Positions 44,348-52,354 of a stretch of DNA of 64,000 nucleotides are shown here, piece after piece (position 1 is the first letter of the stretch; every line of letters begins with the position of its first letter). Source of the DNA: Paraburkholderia phenoliruptrix (GTDB taxonomy: Bacteria; Pseudomonadota; Gammaproteobacteria; Burkholderiales; Burkholderiaceae); contig NZ_CADIKB010000001.1 in the NCBI RefSeq assembly GCF_902859825.1, positions 434,001-498,000 of the forward strand. The letters are read 5' to 3'. The position numbers and the translations under genes are program-made. Below the pieces are notes generated by a model. It saw only the letters and a list, made by a program, of their open reading frames with translations. It was not told the DNA's origin and made no database searches.

Positions 44348-46276
44348 ATGACAGACGAAACAACCCAGCCTGAGCGGGGCACTGGCAGTGGTGATCACCA
44401 TGTCAAGGTCGCGCCGGTGCAGCCGCGGCCGCTCACCTACGAAGAGGGCGATTCGGCCGTGCAGGTTGCGCTGTACTGGCTATGTTTCCTCGCGTTCATC
44501 GTCGGGATCGTGACCGGCCTCGGCGCCGTAGTGTTTCGTGGGCTGATAGGGCTGGTGCACAACGCGTTTTTCCTTGGACATCTCTCGTTTGAGTACGACG
44601 CCAGCCGTTTCACCGCCCCTGCCCCGTGGGGTGTGTTCGTGGCGCTGGTGCCCGTCGTAGGCGGACTCGCCGTTACCTGGATTGTGAGCACATTCGCGCC
44701 CGAGGCGAAAGGACACGGCGTGCCCGAGGTAATGGACGCCATCTACTACAAACGCGGCGCGATCCGACCGGTCGTGGCGGTCGTAAAATCTATTGCTTCC
44801 GCGCTAGCGATCGGGTCCGGCTCAGCGGTCGGCAGGGAAGGGCCGATTATCCAGATCGGGTCTGCGCTCGGGTCGACCCTTGGCCAGTTCGTAGCGATGA
44901 CGGCAGGCCAGCGAATTACGCTGGTTGCGGCCGGAGCCGGCGCAGGCATAGCGGCGACTTTCAACACGCCGATCGGTGGAGTGCTTTTCGCCACTGAACT
45001 GATGATGCCGGAGATCAGCGTCAACACCTTTTTGCCGGTAGCGATTGCGACGGGCACGGCGACTTTCCTTGGTCGACTCTTCTTCGGCGCGGCGCCGGCG
45101 TTCTTGGTACCGGCGCAACTTGGAGCAATTCCGAACCAGCCGGGCAGCGCGCTCACATTGATGCTTTATGCGCTACTGGGTGTCGTGGCGGGGGCCGCGG
45201 CCGCGCTATTGATCCGCGCGCTGCATTGGGCCGAAGATGCATTCGAAAGGATTCCCGGGCGATACGGCCGTCACGCCCTTGGCATGCTGATTGTCGGTGT
45301 GACCATGTATCTCCTGTGGCGCTACGCGGGTCACTATTACGTCGAAGGCGTGGGCTACGCAACAATTCAGGCGACACTGTATGGACAGTTGAAGGGCGGG
45401 ATCTTCCTTTTGCTGTTGGCGCTTTGCAAGACACTGGCAACATCGGTCAGCCTGGGCTCCGGCTCTTCAGGCGGCGTCTTCTCGCCATCGCTGTTCATCG
45501 GCGCTACGCTGGGAGCGTCATTTGCATCGGTTGTCGCAATGGTGTTTCCGCACGCGCCCATCAGCGCTCCAGCGTTTGCGATGGTGGGTATGGGGGCGAT
45601 GGTCGGCGGGGGCACGGGTGCCGCCATGACTGCGGTCGCGATGGTCTTCGAAATGACTCGGGACTATGACATGGTGTTGCCCATGATCATCGCGGTCGCG
45701 TTTAGCTTGGGCGCCCGGCGGCTACTGTCACCGGAAAGTATTTATACGCTCAAACTGGTGCGGCGCGGACACCCGATTCCAAACGCTTTGCACGCGAACA
45801 TGTTCCTCGTACAAAACGCGGCCCAGATTATGGAGACCGATGTCTTGGTGCTCGATGAGCATGTACCGTTCAGTGACGTGCTTGTCGGGTCGGAAGGCGC
45901 GGCGTTCCGCCATGTCGTCGTCACAAGGGCGCATGAGATATACGGCGTTATTCGACTCAACACCGGCCTGCGACGTGCGGTTAGCCGCGGCGCGCCCGAC
46001 ATCCCCGTCGGTGCACTCGCGCAGCGCAATTTTGTTGTCGTCCAGGCAAATGATGTCGCTTTTGGCGTCATTACACGCCTTTCGCAGAGCCATGCAGCGA
46101 TGGCAGTCGTGATAGGGCGGCAGCAAGGCGTTGGCCCAGCTCGCGTGCTTGGCGTGATCGCGAAAGAACATATCGCCGACGCTGTCGCCAGCAGCATTCG
46201 GGTCTTTCCGGGCCAGGCTGAGGATCGGCCGGGGCGCAACACTGTTTGGCCGTTCGACCGCAAAGCTAAGAAGTGA
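44348..46276 (+). CDS. CLC-family chloride channel/transporter with C-terminal CBS-like domains
   Basis: 642 residues. CLC selectivity motifs are GHGVPEV (the GSGIP position, with His for the Cl-binding Ser), GSGSAVGREGPIIQIG (gating Glu kept) and GSGSSGGVFSPSLFIG. In the helix after FNTPIGGVLFATEL the second Glu of CLC-ec1 (E203, proton relay) is Leu. Residues about 480-620 form a CBS pair (MFLVQNAAQIMETDVLVLDE, LGVIAKEHIADAV). Loss of the proton Glu suggests channel-like conduction rather than coupled antiport, but this is inferred. Confidence 0.9.
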   Translation: MTDETTQPERGTGSGDHHVKVAPVQPRPLTYEEGDSAVQVALYWLCFLAFIVGIVTGLGAVVFRGLIGLVHNAFFLGHLSFEYDASRFTAPAPWGVFVALVPVVGGLAVTWIVSTFAPEAKGHGVPEVMDAIYYKRGAIRPVVAVVKSIASALAIGSGSAVGREGPIIQIGSALGSTLGQFVAMTAGQRITLVAAGAGAGIAATFNTPIGGVLFATELMMPEISVNTFLPVAIATGTATFLGRLFFGAAPAFLVPAQLGAIPNQPGSALTLMLYALLGVVAGAAAALLIRALHWAEDAFERIPGRYGRHALGMLIVGVTMYLLWRYAGHYYVEGVGYATIQATLYGQLKGGIFLLLLALCKTLATSVSLGSGSSGGVFSPSLFIGATLGASFASVVAMVFPHAPISAPAFAMVGMGAMVGGGTGAAMTAVAMVFEMTRDYDMVLPMIIAVAFSLGARRLLSPESIYTLKLVRRGHPIPNALHANMFLVQNAAQIMETDVLVLDEHVPFSDVLVGSEGAAFRHVVVTRAHEIYGVIRLNTGLRRAVSRGAPDIPVGALAQRNFVVVQANDVAFGVITRLSQSHAAMAVVIGRQQGVGPARVLGVIAKEHIADAVASSIRVFPGQAEDRPGRNTVWPFDRKAKK

Positions 46277-46307
46277 TGGAAGGGCGCCGGCGGCAATGGA
46301 GCAAGAA

Positions 46308-46562
46308 ATGAAGCTGACACGTGAATTGAGCGGCCTGCGAGACCGTTTGGGCAAGGCGCTCCGTCTCGACGGCATCGAACAAGTATTTGCGCGAAAGGGC
46401 TTAGCCCACGCCGAGGATGCACCGCAATGGGCGATCGTGTACCGGACTGCTAACGGTTTCTGCTGCGTTTATCGGGGGCAAGCCGTTGAGCTTCCAGAGA
46501 TGCTCGATGTACAGATCTGGGCCGAGGAGATGGATGTGCAGACCTGGTTCATTGGTCTTTGA
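46308..46562 (+). CDS. Small hypothetical protein
   Basis: 84 residues from ATG 46308 (GGAG seven bases upstream; an ATG at 46296 is possible). It reads as a compact soluble protein (ELSGLRDRLGKALRLDGIEQ, QWAIVYRTANGFCCVYRGQA) with an acidic Trp-rich end. No family recognised. It lies 31 bases after the CLC gene and is probably co-transcribed with it. Confidence 0.6.
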   Translation: MKLTRELSGLRDRLGKALRLDGIEQVFARKGLAHAEDAPQWAIVYRTANGFCCVYRGQAVELPEMLDVQIWAEEMDVQTWFIGL

Positions 46563-46804
46563 TCGCCTCCTATTTCCACCTTCGCCCGACATGGGTGAGC
46601 GCCGCGGGGCCGCCAGGGCTTTCGGTTTGGCAGACGCGCAGCTGCAGTTGATGGCGGTCGCTGGTCGTTTGTCCGCCGCAGCCGTTAGTAGTCGCCTGGG
46701 CCTGTCCCTTCCGGAACTTGCGGCTTTTGAGCCGCGAGCCGCAGTCTGAATGTGGAATAGGCGCAGCGGGCGTCGAATCGTTCAAGGGAAGTCTTCCTCG
46801 TGCC

Positions 46805-47050
46805 CTAGGATCGGCGCAGCCGTCGCTTTAATGAGTCACGGGCATGCTCTAGGGCCTGACCTAGCGCTGCTCGGTCGATGTCTTCGGATTGGCCCAACCC
46901 CGGGAACGGTTCGACGCATGCATAGATGGTTTCGCCGGATACCGCGTGCCTCACCACAGTGTCGACCCAAACGCATGCGCCGACCGCGCATCCTTCTTCT
47001 CTTGTCTCACTGATAATTTCAAAATCAGCGTAGACGACCGACTCCTTCAT
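46805..47050 (-). CDS. Small hypothetical protein
   Basis: 81 residues from ATG 47050 with GGAG upstream. It reads VVYADFEIISETREEGCAVG and ends in a basic helix (SLKRRLRRS). No family recognised. Its start overlaps the stop of the gene before it (ATGA), so the two small genes form an operon. Confidence 0.6.
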   Translation of the reverse strand: MKESVVYADFEIISETREEGCAVGACVWVDTVVRHAVSGETIYACVEPFPGLGQSEDIDRAALGQALEHARDSLKRRLRRS

Positions 47051-47280
47051 ATCGTCTCCACCACGAGGAAACTGGCTGGCTGCCGCCAGCAAACGCGCAG
47101 GCCGGAGATGCTTCGCCCGTCGATCCGTACGCTGTCGAGCCACTGTCCAGCCGGACGCCCCAAAATGGCCCGCTGCGGCGCACAGTCGGCCGCAGCGCTC
47201 ACCCATTGCACAAAACCGCTGTGCAACGGCGGTTCATGTCTCAGTGACACCTTACTCTTAATTATGTCACCGTGTGCCAT
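47047..47280 (-). CDS. Small hypothetical protein
   Basis: 77 residues, MAHGDIIKSKVSLRHEPPLH at the start and ISGLRVCWRQPASFLVVETI at the end. No family recognised. It overlaps the downstream small gene by four bases, which supports it being a real gene. The ribosome-binding site is weak. Confidence 0.5.
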   Translation of the reverse strand: MAHGDIIKSKVSLRHEPPLHSGFVQWVSAAADCAPQRAILGRPAGQWLDSVRIDGRSISGLRVCWRQPASFLVVETI

Positions 47281-47455
47281 AAATTTCTCAACTGTTTAGC
47301 GTCTGTTTTAAGTAACAACGAAGGCGCCACCGCCGCGATGCAGAGGGACGGTCAATGAATTCGGTAGCCAGTGCGTGCGTCGACTGGTTGTGTTTCTGCG
47401 CGACCGACGGCTCGAGCACAGTGGCGTGGCGAGGAATCCACGACAAGAAGGGGCA

Positions 47456-47596
47456 TTATTGAGTGAGATGCGGGCCGCGCCACGGCGCGTAAGTCCAGCC
47501 GCCTATGCCGATGCTGATCTTGCCGGCTTTTGCGGAGCGGGAGCTTGTCGTGTTCGTCGATGATGTTGCGGCTTTCGCGGGCTTGGAATCGGCCAC
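47456..47596 (-). pseudogene. DUF72 family protein, N-terminal remnant
   Basis: A 46-codon frame starts at GTG 47596 with GAAGGAG upstream. After a Lys/Ser/Thr-rich leader it reads AGKISIGIGGWTYAPWRG, the typical opening of DUF72 (TIM-barrel) proteins, then stops after PHLTQ. Intact proteins are about 250-300 residues. The rest is not found downstream, so this is a truncated relic. Confidence 0.7.
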
Positions 47597-47717
47597 CTGA
47601 TGTTCTCCTTCAGGCTGCGCCGGAGCTGACGGTAGACGCGTAGATTAGCGTTTTTTGCCGCGCCGGGCAGAGCCTAAGAAAAGCATAGCGGCGACACCCG
47701 GTGGTGCCCATTCGCAC

Positions 47718-48473
47718 CTATTCGCCGCGAGCCGGGTGAGCGGCGTGGGCGGACGCTTCACGCGTAGCATCTTCAAAGCGCCGGCTCGCTTCGGCGACTT
47801 CCGCGCGAAACTGCTGCAACGCATGGACTGCGGGGTTCTGAGGCGTCAACGCGGCCCACAGTACTTCGATCAATTGGTCGGCGGTTGCCTCGATGTCGGT
47901 ATGCCGGTTGGCGAGCGTGGCGTCCCACAACACGTGTTCCATGGGGCCGAACACCATGGAGCGCAGCAGACGCAGCGGCATGTCCGAGCGAATCTGGCCG
48001 CTTTCCTGGCCTTGCGCCAATACGCGCATCAATGGTGCGGTGTAGCGGCGCTGCAATTCGGTGAGCGCCTCGCTCAACTCGTGATGGCGCGCGCGTCCTT
48101 CCGAGAGCACGAGCGCGCACAGGTCGGTACCGTTCACGAGCATGAGGCGCAAATGCGTCCGCACAATGAACGCGAACTGTTGGCGCACACTGCCGTCGCG
48201 CGGCAGCCCAGACTCTATCGCGTCGATGATTTCGTCATACCAGTCGCCGATCACTCGCGCGCACAACTCGCGCTTGCCGCGGAAATAGCTGAACACCGTG
48301 GCTTCGGACACGCCGAGGCGCTGGGCGATCTCCGCGGTGGTGGCGCGTTCATAACCCTTTTCGGAGAACACGTCGCGGCCCGCCTGAAGAATCTCCTTCA
48401 CGCGCTGCTGCGACTTGCGCCCGGCGGGCTGGCGCCGCGACGCGGGCAGTTCGGGCTTGAGAGCGACCGTCAT
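47718..48473 (-). CDS. TetR-family transcriptional regulator (probable liu operon regulator)
   Basis: 251 residues from ATG 48473. The HTH spans about residues 24-70 (REPEAT-free text QQRVKEILQAGRDVFSEKGY, TAEIAQRLGVSEATVFSYFR). The C-terminal ligand-binding domain has LRLMLVNGTDLCALVLSEGR. It is divergent from liuA, and a 13-base TGAGT-N3-ACTCA palindrome lies between the two genes. In beta-proteobacteria a TetR-type regulator (called LiuQ in comparative-genomics work, as I recall) controls liu genes, which fits. The likely ligand is an acyl-CoA of the pathway. Confidence 0.85.
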   Translation of the reverse strand: MTVALKPELPASRRQPAGRKSQQRVKEILQAGRDVFSEKGYERATTAEIAQRLGVSEATVFSYFRGKRELCARVIGDWYDEIIDAIESGLPRDGSVRQQFAFIVRTHLRLMLVNGTDLCALVLSEGRARHHELSEALTELQRRYTAPLMRVLAQGQESGQIRSDMPLRLLRSMVFGPMEHVLWDATLANRHTDIEATADQLIEVLWAALTPQNPAVHALQQFRAEVAEASRRFEDATREASAHAAHPARGE

Positions 48474-48574
48474 ATGAGTTGAAGTCAAGTTTGTCGGCGG
48501 ATCGGGCGGTGAAAACCCCGTGGACTCGATGCTATCACAGTACCGGCGGCAATAAACCGGGTGGATCTACTTTC

Positions 48575-48587
48575 TGAGTATCACTCA
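48575..48587. promoter_or_regulatory. Candidate TetR operator of the liu operon
   Basis: TGAGT (48575-48579), three bases, ACTCA (48583-48587). Flanking TTT and AAA extend the symmetry to 21 bases with one mismatch pair. It lies just upstream of the promoter at 48598 in the divergent spacer. Confidence 0.6.
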
Positions 48588-48597
48588 AAAATACCTA

Positions 48598-48626
48598 TTG
48601 ACGCTTACGTAAATCTGGCGTGAAAT
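48598..48626 (+). promoter_or_regulatory. Candidate sigma70 promoter of liuABCD
   Basis: TTGACG (48598-48603), 17-base spacer, TGAAAT (48621-48626), 64 bases before the liuA ATG. The operator at 48575-48587 lies 11 bases upstream. Confidence 0.5.
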
Positions 48627-48689
48627 GCGCGTTGAACGAATTCGCCGGCAGCCATGCGCCGGCCGTCAACGAACTCTGGAGACACCGCA

Positions 48690-49871
48690 ATGAGCAACCT
48701 GCCCGGTTTGCAATTCCCGCTCGGCGAAGAAGTCGAAATGCTGCGCGACAGCCTTGCCGGCTTCGCTGCGAAAGAAATCGCGCCGCGTGCCGCTGAAATC
48801 GATCGCACGGATCAGTTTCCGATGGACCTGTGGCGCAAATTCGGCGATCTTGGCGTGCTCGGCATGACGGTCTCCGAGGAATACGGCGGCGCGAACATGG
48901 GCTACACCGCGCATATGGTCGCGATGGAAGAGATTTCGCGCGCGTCGGCCTCGGTCGGTCTCTCGTATGGCGCGCATTCCAATCTGTGCGTGAACCAGAT
49001 TCATCGCAACGGCACCGAAGCGCAAAAGCAGAAGTATTTGCCCAAGCTGGTATCGGGCGAGCATGTGGGCGCGCTCGCCATGAGCGAGCCGAACGCCGGC
49101 TCGGATGTGGTCAGCATGAAACTGCGCGCGGACAAGAAGGGCGACCGTTACGTGCTGAACGGCACGAAGATGTGGATCACCAACGGGCCGGATTGCGACA
49201 CACTGGTCGTCTACGCGAAGACCGACATCGAAGCCCAGTCGCGCGGCATTACGGCGTTTATCGTCGAAAAAGGCATGAAGGGTTTTTCCGTTGCACAGAA
49301 GCTCGACAAGCTCGGCATGCGCGGCTCGCATACGGGCGAACTCGTATTCGAAGACGTGGAAGTGCCGCAGGAGAACATCCTCGGGCAACTGAACGGCGGC
49401 GTGAAAGTGCTGATGAGCGGGCTCGACTACGAGCGCGCGGTGCTCGCGGGCGGCCCGACCGGCATCATGGTCGCGGTGATGGACGCGGTCGTGCCGTATA
49501 TCCACGACCGCAAGCAGTTCGGCCAGTCCATCGGCGAATTCCAGCTGATTCAGGGCAAGGTCGCCGATCTCTACACGACCTTGCAGGCGTGCCGCGCCTA
49601 CCTGTATGCGGTGGGCCGCCAGTTGGATACGCTCGGCAAGGAACACGTGCGCCAGGTACGCAAGGACTGCGCGGGCGTGATTCTCTATACGGCCGAAAAA
49701 GCCACTTGGATGGCCGGCGAAGCAATCCAGATTCTCGGCGGCAACGGTTATATCAACGAGTATCCCGTCGGACGCCTGTGGCGCGACGCGAAACTCTACG
49801 AGATCGGCGCAGGCACGAGCGAGATCCGTCGCATGCTGATCGGCCGCGAGCTGTTTGCGGAAACGATGTAA
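48690..49871 (+). CDS. liuA: Isovaleryl-CoA dehydrogenase
   Basis: 393 residues of the acyl-CoA dehydrogenase family. FAD and substrate parts: [38 protein letters not shown] and [20 protein letters not shown]. The catalytic Glu is in the [11 protein letters not shown] helix, the place used by isovaleryl-CoA dehydrogenases. The C-terminal position used by other family members is Gly/Ala here ([11 protein letters not shown]). It oxidises isovaleryl-CoA to 3-methylcrotonyl-CoA in leucine degradation, passing electrons to ETF. Start chosen at the ATG with GGAG upstream. Confidence 0.95.
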   Translation: MSNLPGLQFPLGEEVEMLRDSLAGFAAKEIAPRAAEIDRTDQFPMDLWRKFGDLGVLGMTVSEEYGGANMGYTAHMVAMEEISRASASVGLSYGAHSNLCVNQIHRNGTEAQKQKYLPKLVSGEHVGALAMSEPNAGSDVVSMKLRADKKGDRYVLNGTKMWITNGPDCDTLVVYAKTDIEAQSRGITAFIVEKGMKGFSVAQKLDKLGMRGSHTGELVFEDVEVPQENILGQLNGGVKVLMSGLDYERAVLAGGPTGIMVAVMDAVVPYIHDRKQFGQSIGEFQLIQGKVADLYTTLQACRAYLYAVGRQLDTLGKEHVRQVRKDCAGVILYTAEKATWMAGEAIQILGGNGYINEYPVGRLWRDAKLYEIGAGTSEIRRMLIGRELFAETM

Positions 49872-49899
49872 GCCGAGCCACGAACAGGAGAACGACGCG

Positions 49900-51507
49900 A
49901 TGCCCGTCATCGAATCGAGGTTGAATCCGCGCTCAGACGATTTTCGCGCGAACGCCGCGGCGCTCGAGGCGTTGGTCGACGATCTGCGCGCGAAGGTCGA
50001 GAAACTCGCGCTCGGCGGCGGCGAGGCCGCGCGTCAGAAGCACACCGGGCGCGGCAAGCTGCTGCCGCGCGAGCGCATTGAGAAGCTGCTCGATCCGGGC
50101 ACGCCGTTTCTCGAGTTCTCGCAACTCGCGGCGTACGGCATGTACAACGACGACGCGCCGGGCGCGGGCGTCATCACGGGTATTGGACGGATTGCGGGTC
50201 ACGAATGCGTGATCGTCTGCAACGACGCGACGGTCAAGGGCGGCACGTACTACCCGATCACGGTGAAGAAGCATGTGCGCGCGCAGGAAATCGCCGCGGA
50301 AAACCACTTGCCGTGTGTGTATCTCGTCGACTCGGGCGGCGCCAACCTGCCGAATCAGGACGACGTCTTTCCGGATCGCGATCACTTCGGCCGCATCTTT
50401 TACAACCAGGCGAATCTGTCGGCCGCGGGCATTCCGCAGATCGCCGTCGTGATGGGTTCGTGCACCGCAGGCGGCGCGTATGTGCCGGCCATGAGCGACG
50501 AGTCGATCATCGTGAAGAACCAGGGCACGATTTTTCTCGGCGGCCCGCCCCTCGTGAAGGCCGCAACCGGCGAGGTGGTGAGTGCCGAAGACCTGGGCGG
50601 CGGCGACGTGCACACGCGTCTGTCCGGCGTGGTCGATCATCTTGCGCAGAACGACGCGCATGCGCTCGCCATCGCGCGCAGCATCGTCGGCAACTTGAAT
50701 CGCACGAAGCACGTACCGGTTTTGCTGCAGGCGCCGAAGCCGCCGCGCTACGACGTGAAGAGCATATACGGCGTGATTCCCGTGGATACGAGAAAGCCGT
50801 TCGACGTTCGCGAGGTGATCGCCCGCATCGTCGACGATTCGGCATTCGACGAATTCAAGGCACGCTACGGCACCACGCTTGTGTGCGGCTTCGCGCATAT
50901 CTGGGGGCATCCGGTCGGCATCATTGCAAACAACGGCATTCTGTTTTCGGAGTCCGCGCTCAAGGGCACGCACTTCATCGAACTGTGTTGCCAGCGCAAG
51001 ATTCCGCTCGTGTTTCTGCAGAACATCACCGGCTTCATGGTGGGCCGCAAGTACGAAAACGAAGGCATTGCGCGTAACGGCGCAAAGATGGTGACGGCCG
51101 TTGCCACGGCGAAGGTGCCGAAGTTCACGGTGATTATCGGCGGCTCGTTCGGCGCGGGCAACTACGGCATGTGCGGCCGCGCGTATTCGCCGCGCTTCCT
51201 GTGGATGTGGCCGAATGCGCGCATCTCGGTCATGGGCGGCGAGCAGGCGGCCTCGGTACTCGCCACGGTTCGGCGCGACGGCATCGAGAGCCGCGGTGGA
51301 TCATGGAGCGCCGAGGAAGAAGAAGCCTTCAAGCAGCCGATTCGCGAGCAATACGAGCACCAGGGGCACCCGTACTATGCAAGCGCGCGCTTATGGGACG
51401 ACGGCGTGATCGACCCGGCGCAAACGCGCGATGTACTCGGCCTGGGTTTGTCAGCCGCCATGAACGCGCCGATCGAAGACACGCGCTTCGGTGTGTTCCG
51501 GATGTGA
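49900..51507 (+). CDS. liuB: Methylcrotonyl-CoA carboxylase, carboxyltransferase (beta) subunit
   Basis: 535 residues, a two-lobed crotonase-fold carboxyltransferase. Visible signatures: [57 protein letters not shown] and the C-terminal [20 protein letters not shown] with [15 protein letters not shown]. It transfers CO2 from carboxybiotin (on LiuD) to 3-methylcrotonyl-CoA. It follows liuA by 28 bases. CAGGAG precedes the ATG. Confidence 0.95.
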   Translation: MPVIESRLNPRSDDFRANAAALEALVDDLRAKVEKLALGGGEAARQKHTGRGKLLPRERIEKLLDPGTPFLEFSQLAAYGMYNDDAPGAGVITGIGRIAGHECVIVCNDATVKGGTYYPITVKKHVRAQEIAAENHLPCVYLVDSGGANLPNQDDVFPDRDHFGRIFYNQANLSAAGIPQIAVVMGSCTAGGAYVPAMSDESIIVKNQGTIFLGGPPLVKAATGEVVSAEDLGGGDVHTRLSGVVDHLAQNDAHALAIARSIVGNLNRTKHVPVLLQAPKPPRYDVKSIYGVIPVDTRKPFDVREVIARIVDDSAFDEFKARYGTTLVCGFAHIWGHPVGIIANNGILFSESALKGTHFIELCCQRKIPLVFLQNITGFMVGRKYENEGIARNGAKMVTAVATAKVPKFTVIIGGSFGAGNYGMCGRAYSPRFLWMWPNARISVMGGEQAASVLATVRRDGIESRGGSWSAEEEEAFKQPIREQYEHQGHPYYASARLWDDGVIDPAQTRDVLGLGLSAAMNAPIEDTRFGVFRM

Positions 51508-51535
51508 CAGCGCGCGACGCATGGGAGCCGCCACG

Positions 51536-52321
51536 ATGCAATACGAAACACTGAACGTCGACATCGCGGGATACGTCGCCACCGTCACGCTGAATCGCCC
51601 GGACGTGCGCAACGCATTCAACGAAACCATGATCGCCGACATCACGTCGGCCTTCACCGCGCTCAACACGCGCGACGACGTGCGCGCAGTCGTGCTCGCC
51701 GCAAACGGCAAGGCGTTTTGTGCCGGCGCGGATCTGAACTGGATGAAGAAAATGGCCGGTTACTCGGACGACGAGAACCGCGCCGACGCCATGTCGCTCG
51801 CCAACATGCTGTCGTCCATTTATCGCTGCAACAAGCCGGTGATCGCACGCGTGAACGGCGATGCCTACGCGGGCGGTATGGGCCTCATTTCCGCGTGCGA
51901 CATTGTCGTGGCCGTAGAAAGCGCGCGCTTCTGCCTGTCGGAGGCGCGCCTCGGCCTGATTCCGGCGACCATCGCACCGTATGTGATCCGCGCGCTGGGC
52001 GAGCAGGCGTCGCGCCGCTATTTCATCACCGCCGAGCAATTCGATTGCGCGACGGCGTTGCGCCTCGGCCTCGTGAGCGAAGCGGTCAGTGCAGAGCAAC
52101 TCGACGCCACCGTCCAGCAGATCGCGCAAACGCTGTGTGCAAACGGGCCGCAGGCGGTGTGCGCCTGCAAGCAGCTCGTGCAGGACATGGCCGGCCGCGA
52201 GCTGAACGGCGCATTGATCGAAGACACGGCGGCGCGCATTGCCCGTACGCGAGCCGGCGCGGAAGGCCGCGAAGGCGTCGCGTCGTTCCTCGAAAAACGT
52301 AGTCCGGCCTGGCGCGACTGA
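51536..52321 (+). CDS. liuC: 3-methylglutaconyl-CoA hydratase
   Basis: 261 residues of the crotonase family. VATVTLNRPDVRNAFNETMI, the oxyanion hole KAFCAGADLNWMKKM and NGDAYAGGMGLISACDIVVA, and the catalytic-Glu region ARFCLSEARLGLIPATIAPY. ADLNWM and the pattern AGYSDDEN are typical of methylglutaconyl-CoA hydratases in liu operons. It hydrates 3-methylglutaconyl-CoA to HMG-CoA. GGGAG precedes ATG 51536; two upstream in-frame starts are less likely. Confidence 0.92.
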   Translation: MQYETLNVDIAGYVATVTLNRPDVRNAFNETMIADITSAFTALNTRDDVRAVVLAANGKAFCAGADLNWMKKMAGYSDDENRADAMSLANMLSSIYRCNKPVIARVNGDAYAGGMGLISACDIVVAVESARFCLSEARLGLIPATIAPYVIRALGEQASRRYFITAEQFDCATALRLGLVSEAVSAEQLDATVQQIAQTLCANGPQAVCACKQLVQDMAGRELNGALIEDTAARIARTRAGAEGREGVASFLEKRSPAWRD

Positions 52322-52354
52322 CACCAGAAAAATATCCCGAGATCGAGACAACTC

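Noticed and set aside
46591..46749. Short plus-strand frame ending LGLSLPELAAFEPRAAV after the small gene at 46308
   Set aside because: Only 52 codons, no good ribosome-binding site and no family; could be noise or a relic.
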